A DNA stretch of 33,322 nucleotides from Elizabethkingia argenteiflava (GCF_009904105.1 NZ_JAAABJ010000248.1:1-33322), one strand, 5' to 3'; shown: positions 1 through 7,434, counted from the stretch's first letter. Program-made: numbers and translations. Notes: generated by a model not told the origin, from the sequence alone.

Positions 1-186
1 CGAAAGCCCATCGAAACCTTATTTTCGCAATTATGTGATCAGTTTATGATTAGAAGAAACTATGCGAAATCCTTTGATGGCTTTAAGAACAGAATATTAT
101 CTAAGATAATGGCAATGACTGTTATAAAATGTATTAATAAAATAAACAATAGAAATATTAACAACTTAAAAACTCGTATTGCTTAA
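1..186 (+). CDS. IS982-family transposase, C-terminal fragment
   Basis: The frame is open from the first base and ends at the TAA at 184-186, leaving 61 residues; the rest lies outside the window. The motif KPIETLFSQLCDQF followed by RRNYAKSFDGFKNRI is the C-terminal signature of IS982 transposases, which are DDE enzymes of the IS4-like fold; the Glu of the ETLFSQL stretch is the last catalytic acidic residue. The fragment finishes with a short basic tail, and the expected terminal repeat follows at once. The visible part has no frameshift, so the element may be intact upstream. IS982 elements are common in Riemerella and its relatives. The family call is from recognition, not a search. Confidence 0.85.
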   Translation, partial: RKPIETLFSQLCDQFMIRRNYAKSFDGFKNRILSKIMAMTVIKCINKINNRNINNLKTRIA

Positions 187-200
187 ATGCACCACGGGTT
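185..200. repeat. Right terminal inverted repeat of the IS982 element
   Basis: Immediately after the transposase stop the sequence reads AAATGCACCACGGGTT, the kind of end that IS982-family elements carry (GGTGCA core, GGGT edge when read inwards). The following ATATATATA could be target-site sequence. The partner repeat is outside the window, so the exact boundary and any target duplication cannot be checked. The element ends about 12 bp downstream of the stop codon of the convergent repressor gene. Confidence 0.6.
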
Positions 201-212
201 ATATATATAATT

Positions 213-653
213 TTAACTCTTAGCCTTCTTGATATTTGGTTTTATAATCCCTATATTTTCCAAGATAATTTCATTGACAATAGATTGTGCTTTGTTAGAT
301 TCTTTTTGATCTAATTCTAAGTTGTCCAGCTTTTGTTGTAAAATCGATAGAGACTTCAGGACTTCTTCCATTTTTTCTTGTGCGATCAATGTATTTTCAC
401 GCTCTGATTTGGTTTCTAAAACTTGCCCCTTCAAATCTTTATACATATCTCCTTTGCCTGTCAAAATCCACTCCGCACTGTAATCGGGAAATTTTTCGAC
501 TAATTTTAAAACCCATTTAGATTGAATATCACTCCCATGGGATATAGCCCGAGAAAAAACACCTTTACTTGCACCTAAAAGGTGCTCGAGTTTGGTAATT
601 GTAATATTTTCTTGTTCAGATATTTTTATAATGGCTGCTAAAATATTATCCAT
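213..653 (-). CDS. Phage-type HTH (XRE/CI-like) transcriptional regulator with coiled-coil tail
   Basis: This is a 146-residue protein with an N-terminal helix-turn-helix at about residues 17-60 (LEHLLGASKGVFSRAISHG as turn and recognition helix). It then has the EWILTGKGDMY stretch, typical of Bacteroidota phage-repressor-like proteins (usual form NPEWLLTGEGxM). Residues 78-120 are Glu/Lys/Gln/Leu-rich and look like a coiled coil for oligomerisation. There is no S24 peptidase domain, so it is not a self-cleaving LexA/CI repressor. A -7 box and a perfect palindrome sit just upstream, which suggests autoregulation. No integrase or structural phage gene is nearby, so it is either an isolated accessory regulator or a prophage leftover. 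The ATG start fits the HTH spacing. Confidence 0.75.
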   Translation of the reverse strand: MDNILAAIIKISEQENITITKLEHLLGASKGVFSRAISHGSDIQSKWVLKLVEKFPDYSAEWILTGKGDMYKDLKGQVLETKSERENTLIAQEKMEEVLKSLSILQQKLDNLELDQKESNKAQSIVNEIILENIGIIKPNIKKAKS

Positions 654-659
654 AATCAG

Positions 660-725
660 TTGAAAATTATTTCCGGAAATTTGTTTGGTTGAAAATTATA
701 TCCTACTTTTACTTTGTCAAATATA
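660..725 (-). promoter_or_regulatory. Promoter and candidate operator of the HTH regulator
   Basis: Reading the minus strand, TATATTTG (718-725) matches the Bacteroidota -7 consensus TAnnTTTG. Between it and the start codon lies a perfect 12-bp palindrome, ATTTCCGGAAAT (669-680). It is framed by two copies of TTGAAAATTAT (660-670 and 689-699, plus-strand reading). A palindrome framed by repeats in the leader of a CI-like regulator is the usual form of an autoregulatory operator. No clear -33 TTG was found at the expected spacing. Confidence 0.5.
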
Positions 726-887
726 GGAAACTTATTTTGATAGAATTAAAAATTAAAGTGATTTAACAGTTTTATATTTTTTCATATTTTATTCTTATAG
801 TTTGATTGACTAATATTTTATTATAAAAGCTTAAACTGATTAAAAATATTTGAAGGAGATGATTTAAGATGATGTTAATGTGAAGTG

Positions 888-915
888 GAACGTCTCTATA
901 TGGGGCGTTCTTTTT
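888..915 (+). terminator. Rho-independent terminator with no obvious gene upstream
   Basis: GAACGTCTC (888-896) pairs with GGGGCGTTC (902-910), including two G-U pairs, across a 5-nt loop, and is followed by TTTTT. The hairpin is preceded by an AAGGAG sequence and a four-codon ATG...TGA reading frame (869-883). No plus-strand gene ends nearby, so a short transcript is implied. Confidence 0.6.
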
Positions 916-1811
916 ATTATTTATAGCAAAAAATAAAGAAAGGATTTTTTTGTTGGATTCGGCTCTTAGATGTAGACTGTGTGAATGTACCTTAATCTTT
1001 ATCGAAAAAAAACAATTCTCCTTCGTTGAGACCAAGTTAACTATAGATCCAATCTAATCTTTCACTAGCCGTATTAGCAGTAACTAATAGACGATGTCCG
1101 AAGCGTGATCACTGTCCTTCCCGCATATTTACAATTCCCAAGGAAAGCTTCTTATTCACATAAAGATGATGGTATAAGAGCGCAGCTGCCCTACCAGGTA
1201 AAATAAGAAAATTTAAATTCACTAACACATACCCTATAGTAGAGGAATCATCGAGAATTTAGAAATTTTCCAAAAGTTGATATTCTCTTCTTGAAACGGT
1301 AGAGTTTGATTTTTTTGAAATGTATCATATAAGATAGAACTCGATTCATCTTAAATATATTATGCTTTGTATGAATTTCAACATCACTTATAACTTTGTT
1401 AATAATAGCGCCTATTTTTTTATACAAATTATCTATCTATGTGGTACTTAATTTATAAAATTTTTGGAGTCAGAATTTTTATTCGGCGATTATTTTAACT
1501 TTATACTAAACATCATCAACAACTTACGGGAACGAAAAAAAAATGTATTTAGAGGAAAATCACAAACACATGTTTTTAAAAATATTATCATATCTACTTT
1601 TAAATGCTTTTAAAATTTGGGGGATTAAAAAATGAATATATCTAACTTTATAAAGTTTCGGTAAAAAGATAAAAAATTATAAAAATCACCTCCTTTTGCT
1701 AATAACAATGGTGATGGACACAATACTTTTTTAGATGTAGTGTTATCTTATACATAAAGCCTTTTGTCAAATCTCATAATATAAAAAATAAAAGAAATTG
1801 ATATTTTTTTA
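916..1811. other. AT-rich gene-poor stretch with faint decayed coding
   Basis: No intact gene is supported here. On the minus strand at about 1025-1245, short open segments join only by shifting frame (one reads FLILPGRAAALLYHHLYVNK, another GHRLLVTANTASERLDWIYS). They look like a decayed gene, but I recognise no family. The remainder is AT-rich with no feature I can support, apart from a 12-base match to the 16S rRNA tail at 1685-1696. Confidence 0.35.
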
Positions 1812-1872
1812 TAAAAAAACTTCTTTACGGGAGATTTTCTCAGTATTCTAAGAGAAAACCCCCATAAAGAAG
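1812..1872 (-). terminator. Rho-independent terminator downstream of the small lipoprotein gene
   Basis: On the minus strand CTTCTTTA pairs with TAAAGAAG (arms 1865-1872 and 1820-1827). The stem continues through GGG and TTTTCTC pairing and is followed by seven T (1813-1819). It is about 90 bp beyond the lipoprotein stop codon and is the only strong minus-strand terminator there. Confidence 0.6.
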
Positions 1873-1961
1873 AAGATTAAAATGTATGATGAATGTGAAA
1901 TTGGTCTGAACTAATAGTCAAAAAAAAGACTCAATAATACTCTTCTAGGTAAAAAAAACTA

Positions 1962-2240
1962 CTACCAGTGTTGTTTGTCTTTTTTTGGCGGATATCTAGG
2001 TCCCATCTCTGATGACGCATTAAAGTCCTTCATTTGCATCATTCTAGCATCTCTACTCAATACTTTTAACGTATCCGCCACTATCTTTCTATCGTTCTTT
2101 TTAACATTAATAGTAGCACTAGATTTCATACTAGCAATGGTGCTTGCAGATGATGTTACATCCATTTCGTCGGCTTGTCTACAGCTAGCTACTGAAAATA
2201 TCAAAGCAACTATAGCTGTACCTGAAATAAAATTTTTCAT
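1962..2240 (-). CDS. Small exported lipoprotein of unknown function
   Basis: This is a 92-residue protein. Residues 1-20 form a lipoprotein signal peptide (MKNF, hydrophobic core, then SVASC), with Cys20 as the likely lipidated residue, so the mature chain has about 73 residues. The mature part is Ser/Thr/Lys-rich with no recognisable fold and ends in PRYPPKKDKQHW. Short lipoproteins with a Pro-Pro, basic, Trp-terminated tail seem to me to recur in Chryseobacterium-type genomes, but that is recollection and untested here. The gene has a good promoter (2310-2340) and a terminator, so it looks like a monocistronic real gene. It stands divergent from the TPR/AraC regulator at 3019. The plus-strand ORF covering the same bases lacks these signals. 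Confidence 0.7.
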   Translation of the reverse strand: MKNFISGTAIVALIFSVASCRQADEMDVTSSASTIASMKSSATINVKKNDRKIVADTLKVLSRDARMMQMKDFNASSEMGPRYPPKKDKQHW

Positions 2241-2309
2241 AAAGATTATTATTTTTAACTTTCTTAATAAGAGATTTTAACTCTTGTTGAATCGCTTAAA
2301 TCTTGATGC

Positions 2310-2340
2310 CAAAATTAGAAGAGAAATTATAAATTGGCAA
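2310..2340 (-). promoter_or_regulatory. Bacteroidota-type promoter of the small lipoprotein gene
   Basis: On the minus strand TTG (2338-2340) and TAATTTTG (2310-2317) are 20 bp apart, the usual -33/-7 arrangement of the primary sigma factor in this phylum. It predicts a 5' leader of about 60 nt before the ATG at 2240. Confidence 0.6.
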
Positions 2341-2374
2341 GAAAAAGCAGTCCTTTATTGATTAATTTACAGAT

Positions 2375-2409
2375 AAAGACGTCTTAATTTATAAATTACG
2401 ACGTCTTTT
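2375..2409 (+). terminator. Hairpin with T-tract, orphan terminator or operator
   Basis: AAAGACGTC (2375-2383) pairs with GACGTCTTT (2400-2408), and an inner AATTTATAAATT palindrome lies in the loop; TTTT follows. No plus-strand gene ends upstream. Two GACGTC palindromes about 130 bp upstream of the lipoprotein start could alternatively be protein-binding sites. Confidence 0.4.
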
Positions 2410-2980
2410 CGCTAATAATATAAATAAATAAAGGAAATTGTATAAGATGGAGAAGACTGATAGCTTATACAAAATGAATAACATACACCTAATGCATAAA
2501 CTTCTAAGTTATAAAAACGGCTAAATCTTTAGATTATTTTATTTTTTCTGCTCTGATTTCCCTGTTAAAAGATAAAAAACGAAAAAAAACGTTTTTTTCT
2601 ATTAAATGAAGTAATATACATATTGTTTCTGATACAAACTACTAAACCTTTGAATCCATTTGCTCATCACAACTCTTCTATAGCTTCTAATATTTAAATA
2701 AAATTTATAAAATGAAGGGCTTGGCCTCTTTTATTCCTTTATTAATCTAAGATTTCTTCTCTTCGATTTCAGATCAGACCCCTAATTTGAATGTATTCTT
2801 TTCTAACCTGCACAAAGGACATGCAAATAATTATATATAATAAATATATTATATTAATATAAATTCTATAAAACACTGTATTTAACCATTTTTAATCTGC
2901 GATAATAGTTTTTTGCTATTTTTTTACTATTTTTTTTAATACTTTTACCCCAACACTCTTATTTTTTAATGCTTTTTCAT
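2410..2980. other. AT-rich non-coding stretch
   Basis: No gene is supported. A very A/T-rich weak hairpin (ACG, A-run, CGT followed by T-run, about 2574-2600) is the only structure seen. The last 100 bases lead into the promoter of the TPR/AraC regulator. Confidence 0.4.
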
Positions 2981-2988
2981 TATTTTTG
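2981..2988 (+). promoter_or_regulatory. -7 box upstream of the TPR/AraC regulator
   Basis: TATTTTTG matches TAnnTTTG and lies 30 bp before the ATG at 3019. It overlaps the TTG codon at 2986 that would extend the frame, which argues that the protein begins at 3019. Confidence 0.45.
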
Positions 2989-3018
2989 GGAGCGAAAAAT
3001 TGCTTACTTTTAATTGCA

Positions 3019-4755
3019 ATGCACACAAAAAAATACATTTTTTCTTTTTTTCTACTGATTTTTATTTTTCAGGGAATCTGTTTTAAAGCACAGTCTTATG
3101 ATGAAATACAAAACAAATATGAGAATACAGAAGAAAATAATGAAAAAGCACTAAGCTTGATTAATAAATTTATTGTAAAAGCAAAAAAAGAGAATAATTA
3201 TGAGAAATTAGCTGACGGATATGAAGATGCCATCTATTATTCTTCTGATTGTAAAAAAAAGTTACTCTATGCGGATAGCAGTATAATCTCTGCAAAGAAA
3301 TCTTTTAATAATGATCTAATCAGCAGAGCCTATCTAGGAAAAGGTATTATTTACTATTATAACCTAAAAAAGTATAAAGATGCTTTATCCAACTATCTAA
3401 AGGCATACTCTTATGCTAAAAAAGGTAAGGATACTTATCAGAAAAATAAGATTGTTTACCATATAGGCGTAGTCAAGTGTTATCTGGGCTACTACAAAGA
3501 TGCTTTAGGACTTTTCTCCGAATGTATAGATTACTTTGAGCCTAAGACTACCGGAGATTATCATCCTAACGAAATCTATAATCATCAAAAAGGATATCTC
3601 AACAGTCTTCATATGACGATTGTTTGTTATCGCTATTTGGGTGAATATCAAAAAGTAGATTCTTTAATTCATACGGGATTAGATTTCATTAACCTGCATA
3701 AGTTGAATAAATTCAAATTGGAATATCATTATATTCTTAAATGCAAAGGCATATCCCAGTATAATGAGAACAAATTTAATTCTGCTATCCAAACCTTTGA
3801 ACATGTTCTACCTGTACTAGAGGAATATAATGATTTTTCGTGGGCTTCGGTGGTGGATTTTTATATTGGGAAAAGTTATATTGGCCTTCATCAGGAAGAA
3901 AAGGCTGTAATGCAATTTAAAAAAGTAGACTCTATCTTCCAAAAATATAATTTTATACTGCCTGAATTACGAGAGAATTATGAATTTCTTATTCGCTACT
4001 ATAAGAAAAATAATGTTCCTAAACAAGAACTGCACTATACCAAAATTCTTCTACGGGCGGACAGCATCCTGAGCAGAGACTTCACGATTCTTTCTTCCCG
4101 AATTCACCGCGAGTACGATACTCAGAATTTGGTAGATATACAAAGTAAACTGGAAAACCAAAATAAATGGGGAATAGGTATGATCTTTTTACTTTTCACC
4201 TTAACAGTGGTCCTCATCTATGGGATAAAAAAGTATTACCGAAAAGAAAAAGAGATAAAATCTAAATATAAAACGATTGAACATAATATCCAACAGTGGT
4301 TCGAACAAAAAAGTAATAAGATAACTTATGAAAACCTATCCTCCCAAAGCAAATCAACCATGAGTGAAGAAATCTATAAAGATTTACAACTTCAGCTAGA
4401 GAATTTTGAGAAAACAAAAAAGTTTTTAGAAAAAGGAATCACGCTCAATAAATTAGCAGTTTTATTTGATACCAACAGCACCTATCTCTCGCAATTTATT
4501 AACGAAACAAAAGGAATGAACTTCAACAAATATTTGGGAACTTTAAGAATCAGCTATATTACCCAACTGATGTATGAAAACGAAAAATATCTGAACTATA
4601 CTATTCAAGGTTTATCGGATGAATGTGGTATCGCTTCAAGGCAAAATTTTTCCGATTTATTTCAGGAGATCAATGGTTTCCGCCCTACAGATTTTATCAA
4701 GAAGAGAAAAAAAGATTTGGAAGACAGCAAAACCTCTCCCGACCAATCAGAATAA
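3019..4755 (+). CDS. Membrane-anchored TPR regulator with C-terminal AraC-type HTH
   Basis: From the ATG at 3019 the protein has 578 residues and begins with an export signal (MHTKKY, then a Phe/Ile/Leu-rich core). About residues 30-370 are helical repeats with TPR character (LGKGIIYYYNLKKYKDALSN, IGVVKCYLGYYKDALGLFSE). A single membrane helix spans about 384-404, followed by a basic linker and an AraC-type DNA-binding domain at about 470-568 (LNKLAVLFDTNSTYLSQFIN as first HTH, SRQNFSDLFQEINGFRPTDF as second). The TPR part would be periplasmic and the HTH cytosolic, making a one-component transmembrane regulator; such proteins are numerous in Chryseobacterium-like genomes. The ligand is unknown. 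The divergent small lipoprotein and the convergent exported DJ-1 protein are possible targets. An upstream in-frame TTG at 2986 is rejected because it overlaps the promoter. Confidence 0.85.
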   Translation: MHTKKYIFSFFLLIFIFQGICFKAQSYDEIQNKYENTEENNEKALSLINKFIVKAKKENNYEKLADGYEDAIYYSSDCKKKLLYADSSIISAKKSFNNDLISRAYLGKGIIYYYNLKKYKDALSNYLKAYSYAKKGKDTYQKNKIVYHIGVVKCYLGYYKDALGLFSECIDYFEPKTTGDYHPNEIYNHQKGYLNSLHMTIVCYRYLGEYQKVDSLIHTGLDFINLHKLNKFKLEYHYILKCKGISQYNENKFNSAIQTFEHVLPVLEEYNDFSWASVVDFYIGKSYIGLHQEEKAVMQFKKVDSIFQKYNFILPELRENYEFLIRYYKKNNVPKQELHYTKILLRADSILSRDFTILSSRIHREYDTQNLVDIQSKLENQNKWGIGMIFLLFTLTVVLIYGIKKYYRKEKEIKSKYKTIEHNIQQWFEQKSNKITYENLSSQSKSTMSEEIYKDLQLQLENFEKTKKFLEKGITLNKLAVLFDTNSTYLSQFINETKGMNFNKYLGTLRISYITQLMYENEKYLNYTIQGLSDECGIASRQNFSDLFQEINGFRPTDFIKKRKKDLEDSKTSPDQSE

Positions 4756-4821
4756 TAATATAAGAAAAGGTACTTTATTTCCTTCTCCGAAAGAAGTGAA
4801 GAATATTAAGATTCACGTAAT

Positions 4822-4879
4822 GGGTTATTTTGTATAAAAATAGATTTTTAAGAAGTCCTTAGATCATCTAAAATAACCC
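4822..4879. terminator. Inverted repeat between convergent genes
   Basis: GGGTTATTTT (4822-4831) is complementary to AAAATAACCC (4870-4879), with a 38-nt spacer containing TTAGATCATCTAA. It lies between the ends of two convergent genes and may stop transcription from both sides. The long loop makes this less certain than a classic terminator. Confidence 0.4.
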
Positions 4880-4882
4880 CGC

Positions 4883-5638
4883 TCACTGGCGGCTATCATA
4901 CTTCATGCCTTGTGGAGCTTGTGGCCATCTTTCTTTTTCGTGAAAATTATACTGTAAGGCTCTACTAATCATTGATCGGATTGATTCTCCACTGTGCTTT
5001 CCGACTAAATAGAGAGCTGCATCAATGCCAGAGGTAATTCCTGAAGTTGTTAAATATTTAACTTCATCTACATATCGGACATCTTTAACCAAGTGAACCT
5101 TGGGATAACGTGCCGAAAAATCGTCGGCCACAAAATAGTGAGTAGTTGCTCTCCGTCCATTTAACACCCCTGTGTGTGCAAGTAAATAAGCGGCCGTACA
5201 AATGGAAATTGTTTTGGTATTTTCTTTTGAATTCCAGGTCTTTAAGAAATCCATCAATTGCTGATCTTTGGTTAACCTATTGATTTCAGATATATTAGCC
5301 CCAGGAAGCATCACATAATCTGCATGTGGAAAATCATCCAAGCTATAATCTGGTCGTATTTTTATCAGTTTATTCTCTGTATACACCTCACCTGGAGTTA
5401 AACCTACTGTAAAAATGCGATAGAGACCTTGGGTTAGATTTTTTGCCTTCGAAAATACCTCCATAGGTCCGGCAAAATCTTGAAGCACCACATTGTTATA
5501 CAGCAAAACAGCTATGCTGACCGTATCTTTTTGGTTATTATTCAACAGGGAATCCATCTTTCTAAGATGTTCATTTGTCTGTTGTGCATATACACCCACG
5601 CTAAGAAAGAATGCATAAAATAAAAAATTTTTCATCAT
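4883..5638 (-). CDS. Exported DJ-1/PfpI-family protein (GATase1-like)
   Basis: The protein has 251 residues. Residues 1-19 form a signal peptide (MKNFLFYAFF core, cleavage near VYAQ), so the enzyme is exported. From about residue 40 it follows the DJ-1/PfpI fold as found in AraC-associated and isonitrile-hydratase-like members: AVLLYNNVVLQDFAGPMEVF, then DYVMLPGA, then ISICTAAYLLAHTGVLNGRR with the nucleophile Cys147 at the nucleophile elbow, followed by TTHY. No HTH follows the domain, unlike GlxA-type regulators. The substrate is unknown. It is transcribed towards the TPR/AraC regulator gene. Two ATG codons (5638 and 5635) could start it; the second gives the more usual MKNF signal peptide. 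The family call is firm, the function open. Confidence 0.8.
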   Translation of the reverse strand: MMKNFLFYAFFLSVGVYAQQTNEHLRKMDSLLNNNQKDTVSIAVLLYNNVVLQDFAGPMEVFSKAKNLTQGLYRIFTVGLTPGEVYTENKLIKIRPDYSLDDFPHADYVMLPGANISEINRLTKDQQLMDFLKTWNSKENTKTISICTAAYLLAHTGVLNGRRATTHYFVADDFSARYPKVHLVKDVRYVDEVKYLTTSGITSGIDAALYLVGKHSGESIRSMISRALQYNFHEKERWPQAPQGMKYDSRQ

Positions 5639-5643
5639 ACCAA

Positions 5644-5686
5644 CAAATATATTTTGATTTCAAAAATTTAAACCCTATATATAGGG
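5644..5686 (-). promoter_or_regulatory. Promoter and palindromic site of the DJ-1/PfpI gene
   Basis: TATATTTG on the minus strand (5644-5651) lies only 5 bp before the start codon, predicting a leaderless or almost leaderless transcript. Twenty-one bp further upstream is a perfect 14-bp palindrome, CCCTATATATAGGG (5673-5686), placed where a regulator would touch the -33 region. Confidence 0.45.
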
Positions 5687-5736
5687 GGTTGTAGTCATCT
5701 GTATTTAAATGAAACTTATTAAGGTAAACTTAGTAC

Positions 5737-6051
5737 CTATTGTGAAATTATAGGATGGGGGTTAAAAAAGCTCTTCAAAATAAGACACACCGGATGATCT
5801 TTAGATAGATCGTGCAGAATAAAAAATAATCTCTTCTTATTATTTAGGGCTTTTTTGCAAATTTTAAAAGCATCCTCAGCTAACCCTAACGTTTTTATAG
5901 GGCATATGAATATACGATATTTTTTAAATACCTCAATCATAAAATAGATCCTATTTATTTCTACTTGTGGAAGCTTGGCTTCATTAAGCCCAGCGCTGAT
6001 ATAATAATATATAAAATCTTCGTATTTTTTATAAAAATATATCTTGAGCAT
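5737..6051 (-). CDS. Hypothetical protein, 104 residues
   Basis: This is an uninterrupted ATG-to-TAG frame rich in Tyr, Phe, Ile and Lys, with no signal peptide or clear membrane helix. Alternating basic and hydrophobic stretches (MIEVFKKYRIFICPIKTLGL, DAFKICKKALNNKKRLFFIL) look like a small soluble helical/strand protein. I recognise no family. It lies downstream of thiD on the same strand with a 90-bp gap, so it could be cotranscribed. No -7 box or Shine-Dalgarno site is evident in front. Residue composition is plausible for a real gene, but an accidental ORF in AT-rich DNA is possible. Confidence 0.4.
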   Translation of the reverse strand: MLKIYFYKKYEDFIYYYISAGLNEAKLPQVEINRIYFMIEVFKKYRIFICPIKTLGLAEDAFKICKKALNNKKRLFFILHDLSKDHPVCLILKSFFNPHPIISQ

Positions 6052-6141
6052 ATATTTTATTAAATTTTACCATATGAAAAATTCTGATCGCTCTAAAAAA
6101 AAGAAGAGAGCAAGAATTTATTTTACGAACTCAAGTCTTAT

Positions 6142-6975
6142 TTAATCTATTGGGGATTTAATGAGTTTTTGGGGATTAAAAAAATGATTAAGGGGGCCAT
6201 TACCTTTACCTATCAACATCTCTTTACACTCTCTAATCGCCTCAAAAACATATTTTTGACCTCTATCCACGGCTTCCAACAGACTTTTGCCTTGACCTAC
6301 ATACGCAGCAATAGCTGCGGAGAGCGTACATCCTGATCCGTGGGTATTGTTCGTTTGAAATTTTTCGGTCTCAAATGTATATACCTTTCCCCCTTCCTCA
6401 AAGAATAGAGAAGTGATCCTAGGACCTTCCAAATGCCCGCCTTTGAGCAATATATTCTTACATCCCTGCTTAGCGATAAGCTCCCCTCCCACTCGCATAT
6501 CCTCTATGCTTTTAATTTTCATACCGGTCAGAACTTCAGCTTCATCAAGATTAGGTGTAATCAGATCAGCCAGCGGCAATAAATATTGCACAATAGAGAC
6601 TAAAGTATCTTCTTTAATCAGCATATGACCGCTGGTCGCTACCATCACCGGATCGAATATCAAAGGAACTTTCTTATATTTTGCTAAAGTTTGAGCAATA
6701 ACCTCCACAATTCGTGGAGTATGCACCATACCTATTTTAATAGCTTGGGGGAAAATATCATCCAATAGGGTTTCTATTTGCTCAGCTACGGCTTCTTCCG
6801 AAATAGGATATACCTTTCGTACCCCTTGGGTGTTCTGTACGGGCAATGCCGTGAGGACAGAAGTAGCAAAACAGCCTAGAGCCGAAATGGTTTTAATATC
6901 GGCCTGAATTCCAGCACCTCCACTACCATCAAATCCGGCGATACTTAATATAGAAGGACAAGTATATTTTTTCAT
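6142..6975 (-). CDS. thiD: Hydroxymethylpyrimidine/phosphomethylpyrimidine kinase ThiD
   Basis: The protein has 277 residues, a normal length for ThiD of the ribokinase fold. It phosphorylates HMP and HMP-phosphate to HMP-PP in cytosolic thiamine diphosphate synthesis. It opens with the substrate-binding SIAGFDGSGGAGIQADIKT (residues 11-29) and has VLTALPVQNTQGV (about 40-52) and DLITPNLDEAEVLTG. The anion-hole/catalytic motif is HGSGCTLSAAIAAY, with Cys216. All expected motifs are present. No other thiamine gene is nearby, and no TPP riboswitch is evident in the 5' region, so it stands as a separate salvage-type unit. A -7 box lies at 7044-7051. The start ATG follows the family pattern MKKY...SILSIAG. 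Confidence 0.93.
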   Translation of the reverse strand: MKKYTCPSILSIAGFDGSGGAGIQADIKTISALGCFATSVLTALPVQNTQGVRKVYPISEEAVAEQIETLLDDIFPQAIKIGMVHTPRIVEVIAQTLAKYKKVPLIFDPVMVATSGHMLIKEDTLVSIVQYLLPLADLITPNLDEAEVLTGMKIKSIEDMRVGGELIAKQGCKNILLKGGHLEGPRITSLFFEEGGKVYTFETEKFQTNNTHGSGCTLSAAIAAYVGQGKSLLEAVDRGQKYVFEAIRECKEMLIGKGNGPLNHFFNPQKLIKSPID

Positions 6976-7043
6976 CTTAACATTTTATTTTAAATAAATG
7001 GAGTGATCTCTAATCTTCAATATTTATAAGCCTTTCCACATGG

Positions 7044-7051
7044 CAAAAATA
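7044..7051 (-). promoter_or_regulatory. -7 box upstream of thiD
   Basis: TATTTTTG on the minus strand, about 68 bp before the thiD start. No TTG occurs at the expected -33 spacing, so it is only a candidate. Confidence 0.3.
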
Positions 7052-7152
7052 TTCTGTTTACTAGATTTTTTTTGTTCACTCAATAAACCCTCAATAAGAA
7101 AGTTCAAGCATTAAGGGCAGCAAGCTCATCTTTAAAAAGTAAAAAATATGAG

Positions 7153-7214
7153 TTTTTATTCCTTGACATCCAACATCTTTACAAATAAAGATGTTGTCCA
7201 TAAATTTTTATTCC
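7153..7214. repeat. Perfect hairpin flanked by direct repeats
   Basis: CAACATCTTTA (7171-7181) and TAAAGATGTTG (7186-7196) form an 11-bp perfect stem with a CAAA loop. The hairpin is flanked by two copies of TTTTTATTCC (7153-7162 and 7205-7214). It lies in the roughly 480-bp gap between the divergent thiD and kinase genes. No T-run follows directly, so it is not a classic terminator. Nothing else is seen in this gap besides the two promoter boxes. Confidence 0.6.
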
Positions 7215-7434
7215 ACATTCAATAAAAATAACGCTAGAAAAATATCGAAAGTCTTAAGCTTTAATATAGGCTTTATACTTTCCCACAAGTAAATTAGATC
7301 TCATGGATTCAAAAATATACCCCATAAATGCTTGTTAAACATCCCCAAAGCACACGCCACAAAGTTAGCAAAAAATACGTTAGAAATCCGAAACTTTCCC
7401 TTGTTGGCAAGGATCTTTTTAGGCGATTAAGCTT

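Noticed and set aside
772-1035. 87-residue minus-strand ORF
   Set aside because: It reads across the plus-strand terminator at 888-915, has low-complexity composition and resembles no family; accidental frame in AT-rich DNA.
1975-2280. 101-residue plus-strand ORF with hydrophobic stretches
   Set aside because: It is the antisense of the small lipoprotein gene, which has the better promoter, lipobox and terminator.
2986-3018. TTG extension of the TPR/AraC regulator
   Set aside because: The codon lies in the -7 box, and the signal peptide begins correctly at the ATG at 3019.
6976-7200. Possible TPP riboswitch ahead of thiD
   Set aside because: The conserved CUGAGA and ACCUGA blocks are not present on the minus strand.
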